Shown piece after piece: positions 38,246 through 49,700 of a stretch of DNA of 64,000 bases. Made by a program: the position numbers and the translations under genes. How positions within the stretch are numbered: the stretch's first letter is position 1; each line of letters starts with the position of its first letter. Source of the DNA: Planococcus citri (lineage: Eukaryota > Arthropoda > Insecta > Hemiptera > Pseudococcidae); NCBI RefSeq assembly GCF_950023065.1, contig NC_088679.1:63426001-63490000 (forward strand), given 5' to 3'. The notes below the pieces were generated by a model, which did not search any database, was not told where the DNA came from, and saw only the letters and a program-made list of their open reading frames with translations.

Positions 38246-40150
38246 TATATGCAGTTTAAGCCGAAGAAAGGTATAATATTTTTACTGTCTCATCAGTCCA
38301 ACGAAAATAACGAAAGAAAAGAATATGAGTATAACTAAGTAAGGTATGGTACTATGGTACTACTCTCGAAGATGATCTATAAGGTGATCGTGAGCATCAA
38401 ACTTTACACCTACATACATAGTTATTTGCATGGGGTATTTCTACATACTAGATATAAAACGATCATAAAAATACATTCGCGTGACCCCTTCATCAACGAC
38501 CTAGGTACAGCTATAGGTACCCTACCTACGTACAAGTCTGACAAACTTAAATATTAAGTAGGTATTGCGGTTTCCGCAGTTGATCGAAATAGTTACCTAC
38601 CTGCGAATGCGATTCGTTCGTATCGATGCGAATTGCGAATTGCGAGCCGACCCAAAATCAATAGGTAGGTATAGGTAGTTTGTAGAGAAGGTAGCCCAAG
38701 TCCAGTGGCCACTGGCCAGTACCTTGATGCGAGTAGATAGGTATGTAATATGTATCAGTTGAGCTGCATCTAAATGCATCGACAATGGTAGTAATTTAGT
38801 TTACGTGCTCATTTTTCTTCTTCGTCAGCCAGTCACTAGTCAGCCACATGCGTAAGTATGCAAAACACTAACACACCCGTAGACGAGGTACACACTACAC
38901 AGACACACACACCGATACACCGCGCCAAGTTTAAATTACGAGTACCTATCTATAGTAATATTCGGTGGAAAATGGAAAAAAGTGACAATTTTTCGCGAAT
39001 CTATACAATGTAACGTTATTCGAATCAACTTACGTTAGCGTACGAGTGAATAGTGAATACCTACGACGATAGTGGTAGTGGGCAAAAAAGGAAAAGTACG
39101 AGTACCACCACCGACCACGTAAACGCGATAATTGACTAATGGTTTTACTTAATTGTAACGAACACGTACGCGAGAAACAATATCAGGTACCTAAAGCGAG
39201 TAGCGACAGCGAGTGAGGAGTGACTAAACTAAAATACCCGAAATACCGGCGAAAAATACAACGATTCGTCGGGTGAAACTTGGCGAACTGAAGCTGAATT
39301 GGCAATTGGAATTCCGCGACCGCGATCCATCATCGACCTCATCGACAGACACAGACACGAGTACCATCATCACGACCGTCGACCGGCTTCGACAATAACA
39401 TAGAACATAACGAATAACGTTTTAACGTTAACGTTCCTCTTGCACGCTTGTGGTAGTCGTTGCCATAGGCTGTTTTACTGCGTTAATCCCCACTCTTTAC
39501 ATTTTTCTTCTCTCCCTCTCTCTTTTTTTTTTACAAATAACTTACTCGCTGTTTACTATTACTACATTACCTACTAATACTAACCACTACAATCGCACAA
39601 AAAGTTACCACGTTTGTCTGTAACTCTCGATGTTGATTGATAATACATGTATTTACGTTTCTATATGGGTCTGGTCTAGGTGTCCCTCTACCACCTCTCC
39701 ACCTTCCCATCAACTTACCTATTTACTCATTACTACTTCCAAGTGCAAGAATGACTGTATGACATATACATACTATAAATAGGTACGTAGAACTATTGGT
39801 TCAATTTCAATTGAAACCATAGAAAATTATTTCAACGTAATTGGCCGACTCATTTTTCGCTAAAAGGTATGAATCGAATAAAAATCGACTAAAAAGATTC
39901 TTTCGGATGTATTCGTACGCGTCCACGTAGGTAGATGTTCCTAGACCTATAATTTTATGTACGTGAATCAGATAGAATGTAGTAAGACATCCCGCAATTT
40001 GCTTTCAAAATTTTAAATTTGGACATTTTCTTTCGATTTTCCTCCTTTTTGTATAATTTTTTTCATTTTCACTCTGCAGCTTTTCAAATGACCATGCGTA
40101 ATGCGGTGCAGTAGGTAAAAACAGGTACATATCTAAATAAACGTAGGTAG
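38246..40150. other. Gene-free interval
   Basis: Rich in TACGAGTA and TACCTAC words, with short runs of CACA. No exon or mobile-element ends were recognised. Confidence 0.4.
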
Positions 40151-40476
40151 GTATAATACACCACTAAACCGAAAGAATAATTATTCGCACTTTAGCGTTT
40201 CTTAAAATATGTATGAAGAGGTACCTATGTATACGTTTTACGCACCTACAACTGGCAACAGTCGTTCTGCAACCTTGACCTAATGTATTCACCAATAAGG
40301 TAGGTACCTGCAAATCGATGGAATGAGACGTAAAAATCTTTTATCTATTAATTTTTTTCAATTCCTTATGCAAATAAAAAACATATGCGTATTTTCGATG
40401 ATTAACAAAACAAAATAATAATAATAAAAACTGCACAAAAATGATCGGAGATACAGTTTACTTGTTTTTTGATTTT
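40151..40476. repeat. Direct duplication flanking family A copy 3, first copy
   Basis: About 325 bases, from GTATAATACACCACTAAACC to TTGTTTTTTGATT, recur at about 42524-42820 in the same orientation. The second copy lacks a block of about 33 bases. Confidence 0.85.
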
Positions 40477-42524
40477 AAAGGGTACCCCCCGATAAGATAG
40501 GCAAAATGCCCTTAACCTCAGATTTCGATGAAACTCACAGGGTATGTTTAGTACCCCCAAAAAATAATTTTGGGCCCATAGCCCGCTCCCCACCCCACCC
40601 CCCTCAGCCAGGGGGGGCAAAAAACGCGTTTTTCAGGGGAAAAATTCTGTATCAGCGCGTAATTAAGATAAATTGATTCTGTAAACGAATATAGTTAGAA
40701 GATACATGGGCGTACCTCCCTGAATTTTTTCAGAATTTTTCATCACACGGGGAGAGAAGGGGGGACAAAAGAAAACTTTAAATCGACATTACTCCGGAAC
40801 GAAAAAACATACCAAAACGATTTTTTCGTCAAATATGTATCTTTAGGTCTACTTTCTATAGAAGTCATCACCCGGCCATTTGGAGTGGTGGGTCAAGCTC
40901 AAAAGCTCAAAAAACTCAAAAAACCACGTTTTTTGCGTTTTTCTCCAAAAATATGGACAAATGGCGGAAATCTAAGAGAACCAAGTTGTTCAGCGTGAAA
41001 TTTTACCTCAGAATTGTGTAATTGAAAATTCATTTACACAGCATGATCGTAAAACTACATGCGCAGAAGTATTTGTGCTTACATCAAGATAGCTGAAAGG
41101 GTATTCCTGGGTAAAATAGGTGAAATGTCCCTGTCCTCGGATTTCTGAAATTTTGATGAAACATAGTTGGGTACCATTAAAAAAAATCTCGGAGGCAAAA
41201 AATCCCCCCCCCCCCACCTCCCCTTGCTCATAATAGCGAAAAAAGGGCCTTTTTCGGGGAGAAAAAATCCATGCTTCAACGAGTTCTGACAAAAAAATCT
41301 GTATTCACTCAAAATACTTGAAGGAGATATGATTCTAGCAACTTGAATTTTCTTCCAAAATTGTGGGCCCCCCAGGGGAGATATATTGACAAAAGAAAAT
41401 TTGAAACCGCCGTATCTCCGAACCTAATTTAAGTACATGAAATTTTTTTTTCAAAAATGTATCTGCATGAGCACTATAATTGGTATTTTTTTTTCAAATT
41501 TTCCCTCCAGGTAGGCCATCTTCAAAAACTCAAAAAACACTCAAAATTGTGTTTTTTTATCACAGCACCACCAAAAAAAGCGATCCATAATTTTGGATGC
41601 TGGCCTCCAAAAACAATAAGAAAACCAACTAACTTCTTTAAGGCTATTCTCATTTTTTGATGAAAAATGGTCAACTTTGGGCGGGGATTGTGCCAAAACT
41701 ATAGAACGGATTTTTCTAGGGTTTGCTTTCAAAAGCGAGGGTATGTCGAGATATTTTTGATTCAGGACATTTGATGGCTATAATAGGGAATTGGATGGAG
41801 GTACTTTAGACGCTCACATCCCTGTTGTAAAAGCAAAATTAGAAAATATGGCTACATACCCTCGATTTCATAGATGAATCAGTATTGGCGAAAAAAAATT
41901 GGAAGAATTTTGAAAATTCACGGAGAAATCCCCGTCTGAAGTTTAGATGGGAGCGGGTCGCGGGACATAAGCACGACTAAATTCGTTCAATCGATTACAT
42001 GCAGTCTTACGAACGAATGATGAAAATAACGAACAAATCGGTTTCATATTTCGACCGGTTGTCAAATTAGAATGCTCTCCGCAGAGTATACCCTTAAACT
42101 TCAATTTTTTGGCCATAGGCACCCCCTCTCCAAATTTTAGGGCGAAAGTAGACAGACAATATGGGTATCATTATCATATGAACCGAACTCGCTGAACATG
42201 AATATGAAGTTTGATTTGCAGTTGGACCCTCCCAACGACCACATTGGGGAGAGGGGTTGCCCAAAAATTAGAGTTTTTGTGAAAAATGCTTCATTATAGC
42301 GCTATTTACGCCATGCAACTTCTTAATCAAGGTTTTCTTGAATTACAAGTAGCCTACTTTTCAAGTACATGGTATTTAACTCAAAACTATCAGAAAGGTT
42401 TCTTTTTGGTGTCGATGATTAAATTTTTATGTGAGTTACCAAGTACATTGAAAACATAGGTATTACCTACCTACGTACTATGTAGTAGATTGGGTAAATC
42501 ACCAAAAAAAGAAAAAAAAACTGG
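40477..42524. mobile_element. Foldback element, family A copy 3, right arm missing
   Basis: It starts with the usual AAAGGGTACCCCCCGATAAG and follows copies 1 and 2 through the left arm and interior. It stops at AAAAAAACTGG, where the duplicated flank begins with GTATAATACACC, with two or three bases of overlap. The right terminus is absent. Confidence 0.8.
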
Positions 42525-42820
42525 TATAATACACCACTAAACCGAAAGAATAATTATTCGCACTTTAGCGTTTCTTAAAATATGTATGAAGAGGTACCTA
42601 TGTATACGTTTTACGCACCTACAACTGGCAACAGTCGTTCAGGTAGGTACCTGCAAATCGATGGAATGAGACGTAAAAATTTTTTATCTATTAATTTTTT
42701 TCAATTCCTTATGCAAATAAAAAACATATGCGTATTTTCGATGATTAACAAAACAAAATAATAATAATAAAAACTGCACAAAAATGATCGGAGATACAGT
42801 TTACTTGTTTTTTGATTTAA
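42525..42820. repeat. Direct duplication flanking family A copy 3, second copy
   Basis: It repeats the sequence left of the element and then continues into AAAATTTTTTTTT, which is probably the original uninterrupted locus. Confidence 0.85.
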
Positions 42821-43785
42821 AATTTTTTTTTTTTCGGACACTTAACAGTTGAAAGTTCTTTACAGAAATAATGATAATATTTTTGGTATTGTTAGCCTAA
42901 CACTCTTTGTTTTGAAAATCATATCTACAAAAAAAAAAAAAAAAAAAAAAAAAAAGGACAACGTTGCATAGGAGGCAAAGTCTGTTCTAAACAAAATAGA
43001 ATATATTATATATATTTAAAAAAAAAAAAAAACGCCTTAACGCCTGGTAGGTGCAAAGTCCAACCATTTTCTTTCGAAAATTGAAAACTAAAAACTAGAA
43101 ACATTGCTACCTGTACTCTACACAATAGCAACTGCATCATCGAGTAGAATAATAATTAAATGACTGATACTTGATAGCGAGATAAATGAGATTGTGAGGT
43201 GAGATAGAATCATCCATACGGACGTTTTATTTAAAATACGAGCACCAGGTATAGGTGGTATAGGTATAAAATGGTGATGAACCAATCTTATATACCTTAC
43301 CTACCAAATACTACGTTGTTCTTGTATCGCTTTACGTAGGTATTCTACCAATAACTCACACACATTTGACATTTGCATTCGAGTGGTTTCTAAGGAAACC
43401 TAAAATTAAACAAAAATGATTAGCGTTGGCCGTTGGAAATGTTTTTTACCACATTTATTACTCGCTTATGTACACAGGCGAATCATGGGAGAACGATTTA
43501 GAATCTGTACTGCGCACAGGTTACTTCTAATATACTCGTACCTAGGTACCTAGGTGTAGTTCGCGTATCTACCAATGTACTCGTATTCAACCTCGTGGAT
43601 TGTATCAGTTTCAAAAAACTGAAATATCTATGGTATACCGCTATACGAGTAGTACCTAATGCCCGTTAAGCAATAATTCAGAACCTATAAATTATTTGTT
43701 CGGCTCTCGCGTACGATAATAAAACGATCAAAATAAACTATGAGTGTGACGTGTGCGATCAACATTTTATATTTTTTCATGAAAA
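42821..43785. other. Immediate upstream region of the KATNIP gene
   Basis: Contains A runs at about 42929-42955 and 43018-43032. No coding exon is seen. A promoter is expected near 43.7 kb, but no clear TATA or initiator could be singled out. Confidence 0.4.
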
Positions 43786-46700
43786 ATGAATACCGTACCT
43801 GATTGGCACGAGACACCCATCACGAGCAAGTACGTAGATATTTTTGTATTCCTATATTTCGCAGATCTTAAGGTGCTTTTGGCTGACGCTGCAATTTGCG
43901 GTGTACGTACTTGGTTCGTTTTTCACATACCTACGTATCCTGGTACAGAAATCATGAAATATTGGACACGCACAAACGACAAAGAGCCCGTAAGCTATGT
44001 TTTTTATACCTATACCTGTACCTATTGAAGTGCACGCGTATTTCTTTCAGCCCGATTGAAAACGAATCCGTCGGGACAAAATCTACGCAAAGTACGTGGA
44101 AAAAATCTACCTCGAATCACCAAATACGACCAAACTTGCCAATTTTGCTTCATTTGAACGACGAAAAGGTATACGACGACGACTCGCAGTCGCATCCGAT
44201 CAATTTACTGTCGGCTAACGAGGACGATGACAACGACGACGTCGTGACAAGTAAACGCGATCCGTCGGCCAAATTCGGACGACGAGCATCCAGCCAGTTC
44301 AGGCCGTTTATACAAAACGAAGACGCGTCCGCGGAAATTTTAGCCAATAATTTGCCGGCATGCGGTTCGCTCGAGCTCGATGAGCTTTCCAACGCGGCTA
44401 GGCGAAATTCCGCCAAGTACGGTAGACGTTCGCAGACGCATTTCACGTCCAGATCTTCGAGTATAGTATCCGGCGTGGTTGCGGCCGATGAAAGTCGTCA
44501 GCAGGCGAATTCGGACTCGTCGACTGGCACCATGATTGTCGACTCGAAGGACGCCGCGACGACGCCGGAACAGGACGCAGATTTGCTGAGTGTTTTAGAG
44601 AAATGTTCGATCAAATCCGAAGAACCTGTATCCAGGAAAAGTTCCGCCAAGTACGGAAGAAGAGCGACGTCTCGAAATAATTCTCTAATTTACGTGGATA
44701 ACGACAAACCGCTGATAAACGTTTCCCAACTGGCATCCGAAACGAATTTGCAATCGAGTTTTGCCGCTAATCGCCATAATCATCATCAAACCTTCGATGG
44801 TAAAAACAGTACAAAAGATACGAAATATTCTTCGCAGTTTAATTACTCGAACAAAACGTTGGAAGAATCGTGGACTTCGTTGAAAATATTCAATAAGAAG
44901 CATAAAGGACGCATCGGCAAAAGTTTGTTTTTCAGATGCTTCGAATCTAAGTATACATTAGGTACCCAACACGTATTGAAAAACTTATTACCATTTCAGA
45001 TAGTGAAAATACGACTAAACAGAAAGACGCAGTCAGTCAAGTAGTACCGGCGTCCGCTGCTTCAGCCGATTCTGTACCGGACGAATGCATTATTCCCGAG
45101 TTACCTAGCGGTCTTCATCTTACATTTGACATTACCGCAACATGGGGTGATAAACATTACGTTGGTTTGAACGGAATAGAATTATTCAATTCGCAAGGCA
45201 AACAAATCAAAGTAAAAGAGGTAGGTATAGCTATAAGATTTTCTTTCCTGCTTAAATAGATACCTACCTACTATAAGAAGCGAAATTAATTTTTTGATTT
45301 AAGATAACCGCAGACCCCGCCGATATTAATGTATTACCGGAATACCACAAGGATCCGAGAATTGTCACGAATTTGTTGAATAACGTGAACAGAACGCACG
45401 ACGATATGCATCTGTGGTTGACACCGTTTACTCCTGGCGCACATCATTATATTTATATTAAATTTTACACCGTAGAAACCATCGCCATGATAAGAATTTG
45501 GGTAAGTTTGAACGATAATCACACTACATCGATAAGTATCAAGTATGGTACCAATCCCCGACTTATACTACGAGTAGATGGACAGTTCCTCGACTGTATT
45601 GAGCTCTATATAATATGGCTTACACAACGTAGATACGTACGGTATTGCAGGGCTGGTAGGTAACTACATTTACTTATAGGTACCTATTTCATTCATTCAT
45701 TCTGCTTTCTTGTTTCTACTTTTAGAATTACAACAAGTCGAGAATTCACTCGTACAGAGGTGTTAAAAACATTCGTATAAAGTTAGACAATACGTGTATT
45801 TTTTGCGGTGAAATAGCCAGAGCCAGCGGAGAAATACTCGGGTCGCTGAATTCGTTTGGTGACGTAAGTTTTAGTTTTTTACTGAAAAAAAAGTTGTATA
45901 CTATCTAATAAAATTACATTTTGAATTATAATTTGCGCAGACTATTTTGTACACACTGGATGAAGAAATACTTGAAAAAATGAGCGAAAACGACGACTCT
46001 TTCGAAGCCATAATAACAACATCGATCGTGGAAGGCATCAACGCACAAAAATACTCCGGTAGACCGCTAACATCGGCTTTAAATGTAAGTAGATCACCTG
46101 AAAGAAAAAGTCACCAGGGTGGAAACGAATGTGCCTGAAGTTACCTTGCAAGATAATCTTCGCCTTGGTAAATCGGCAGGCGAAGTTACACTGTGCAAGT
46201 ATACAGGAAAGTTACAGGAATCGTATTTTGAGCACACCACAGTACCAGACCATCAACTGACACATACCCAATAACCTTTGAACAACTTTTCTTGTACAGG
46301 AGGGGAGAGGGGGGAGTTTTAAGTGGAATAATAGCCGATTTCGAGGATAAAATTTTTTTTATACCAATACAAAGAGGGGTGCGGCCAAGGTGACGATGCT
46401 AGGTTGTGATATACCCTGAGACGAACTTACCGTGCAATTTTCAGAGTTTTTCTATGCATAGGAGGTGAGGGGGGGGGAGTTTTAAATGGAAAAATAGCCA
46501 ATTTCGAGGATAAAAATTGTTTTTGACCAATACAAAGAGGGGTGCACTCAAGGTGGTGATGGTGGGTTGTAGTATATGCTAAGACTAACCTACCCTGCAA
46601 TTTTCAGAATTTTTCTATGCATAGGAGGGGAGAGGGGGGAGTTTTAAGTGGAAAAATTATCGATTTTGATGATAAAATTTTTTTTATACCAATACAAAGA

Positions 46701-49700
46701 GGGGTGCGGCCAAGGTGACGATGCTAGGTTGTGATATACCCTGAGACGAACTTACCGTGCAATTTTCAGAGTTTTTCTATGCGTAGGAGGGGAGAGGGGG
46801 GAGTTTTAAGTGGAAAAATAGCCAATTTGGATGATAAAATTTTTTTATACCAATACAAAGAGGGGTGCGGCCAAGGTGACGATGCTAGGTTGTGATATAC
46901 CCTGAGACGAACTTAACGTGCAATTTTCAGTATTTTTGTATGGGTAGGAGGGGAGAGGGGGTGCACTATGGGCCAGGAGACCACCTAAAACGCGCGTAAT
47001 TCAATATTTTATCCCAGTAGTCATTGATCCTTATGTTTTTGAGGTCGTAGAATCCGAATTTGATTTTTTTGGGTGGGGGGGGTGTAGGGGAGATGAAGCA
47101 TGTATTTGGCGGGAAGAGAAAAATTCACGTGTGTGAGTTTGGAGCGATTTTCATCAAAATTATGTATTTTTGAAAACTAAAAATATCATAAAAAACCTAG
47201 GGGCACCTCGGGGGAACCAAAAATCATGCATTCCTATTCAGCACATACTACTGAACCTGTCCAAGTCAAAAAGTACGCGGAACTCGACGGTATTCGATAA
47301 TTTTCATAGAAACACGAAAATCAACATCATGTAAAAAACGGTCACTTTGAAAAATTAATTTTGGAAAAAGCAATTTTCATTTCTCTCCCCTCTAACGCCT
47401 CACCCCTCCACCCCACCAAAAAAATATTACCAAATTCGGATTCTACGACCTCAAAAACATACATATCCATGTATCGAACGTTGATATGCTCAAATTTTTC
47501 ATTTCTCCCCCTCCAACGCCTCACCCCCCCCCCCCCACTAAACGAAAAAAATGTCATCAGATTCGGATTCTGCGACCTCAAAAACATACATATCGATGTA
47601 TCGCACGTTGATATGCACAAATTTTTCATTTTTCCCCCCTCTAACACCTCACCCCCCGGCCCTCTACATTTTTTTTTGCCAAATTCGGATTCTACGACCT
47701 CAAAAACATAAGGATCAATGACTACTGGGATAAAATATTGAATTACGCGCGTTTTAGGTGGTCTCCTGGCCCATAGTGCACCCCCTCTCCCCTCCTACCC
47801 ATACAAAAATACTGAAAATTGCACGTTAAGTTCGTCTCAGGGTATATCACAACCTAGCATCGTCACCTTGGCCGCACCCCTCTTTGTATTGGTATAAAAA
47901 AAGTTTTATCATGGAAATCGGAAATTTTTCCACTTAAAACTCCCCCCTCTCCCCTCCTGTACAAGAAAAGTTGTCCAAAGGTTATTGGGTATGTGTCAGT
48001 TGATGGTCTGGTACTGTGGTGTGCTCAAAATACGATTCCTGTAACTTTCCTGTATACTTGCACAGTGTAACTTCGCCTGCCGATTTACCAAGGCGAAGAT
48101 TATCTTGCAAGGTAACTTCAGGCACATTGGAAACGAAGCAGGTAATTTAGACAAATTAATGGTCGCTACAAACCCGCCGTTGAAATTTTTCAGATGCAAG
48201 ACTTCAGACCTTTGACTCACGCTCAAAAAATAGACAACAAAGGACTGGAGAAACAAGCCATTTTGGAAACAGAACACAAAACAGCAAACAGCACCAGTTC
48301 GGCGCTATGTGAAAATTCGCTATCGATTAACATATTAAACGTTTGGGATAAAAATAGTCCGTTTATCGGCTTAACCGGTCTGGAAGTAATCGGGCAAACT
48401 GGCGTAATGGTAGACATAGCTGAAATCGAGTGTAATATACAAAATGACAGTATCAAAAGGTAAGTATGTTTTTACGTAGGTATACTCGTAGCTCAAATGC
48501 GCAGATCTACCTATATGCGTAAAAAATGAAATACGAACTAACAACTCGGTCCGATTGAAAATAAACTTCAGATTACTGAATACGAGTAAGAATAATCTCA
48601 CCGTCGATGAGAAAGAAATGTGGCTGATTGAATTCGACGAGTTACCCGTTATAATAACTTTAAAATTTTCAACTCCGGTACATTTGTCGGCGTTAACGAT
48701 TTGGAATTACAACGCGTCGCCGGAATCATCGTACTACGGGGTTAGTGTGATTGTGAAGCTCGCACTCTCGCACTTGGTAATGATTTTGGTTCGCCTAATT
48801 TCTAAAATCCGTACGCCAACTTTTACGCAGGTGAAGCTGATATCTTTGTCTGTCGACGGTAAAGAGCTGAGCGATCGGCAATTCATCGAAGTGAGAAGAG
48901 CGCCGGGATACTGTCATTACGATTTTGGACAACGAATACCTCTTTTGAAACCTTTAGAGTTCAAAAGTGCGTCCATAAACGATAATTTATACTCGGCGCT
49001 TTCGTTACTATCGCCCAGAAGTAAGTGTACGCCAAACCTTATCTCCTGCTAGAGCCCTTCGTACTAATAAATTGCCGAGAAATTAAACGAAAGTGTTTCA
49101 CGTATGCGCAGGAGTGGAAGTATCATCTTACGAACACCCGACTGCGCCTCGGGGATTCGTATACCAACTAGCGGTGTTGTCCACGTGGGGTGACCAGTAC
49201 TACGTCGGTTTGAATGGTATTCAAATGTACGACATACAAGGGCGCCTAATTATGTTGAACAGTAACAGTAAGTACCCCTACTCGTACCATACCTACACTT
49301 TCGCAAAAAGGTAAAACGAAATCGCCCGGTAAAATAACGAAATTTCCGAAATGATTATATGTACGTACAGACGTGAGCGCGCATCCGCCGGACATAAACA
49401 TCTTGAATGAAATAAACAACGACGTTCGTACGGCGGATAAACTCGTAGACGGCGTTTACGATACCATGGACGGCTCTCATATGTGGCTAGCGCCAATTCT
49501 GCCTTCTGAAGTACGTAAGATGAATCGAATCCGGCATTCGCCGCAACCTTTTGTTTACTGTTTGTGTAATTAATTACGAGTACTTGCAGCTGAATAGAAT
49601 ATACTTGATTTTCGATGAACCGATTTCCATCGCTATGATTAGACTGTGGAATTACAGTAAAACGCCGAGCAGAGGAGTAAAAGAATTTGGCGTAAGTTAT

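Noticed and set aside
43949..43989. Possible extra KATNIP exon between AG and GTAAGC
   Set aside because: The phase needed to join 44051 gives a TGA within the exon. Splicing 43829 directly to 44051 keeps the frame open.
43896..45044. A single 382-codon open frame read as one exon
   Set aside because: It runs through intron sequence at both ends. Only 44051-44961 is in phase with the neighbouring KATNIP exons.
46300..47720. Regular repeats that could suggest a CRISPR-like array
   Set aside because: Units of about 160 bases with no short unique spacers, in a eukaryotic gene intron and inside a transposable element.
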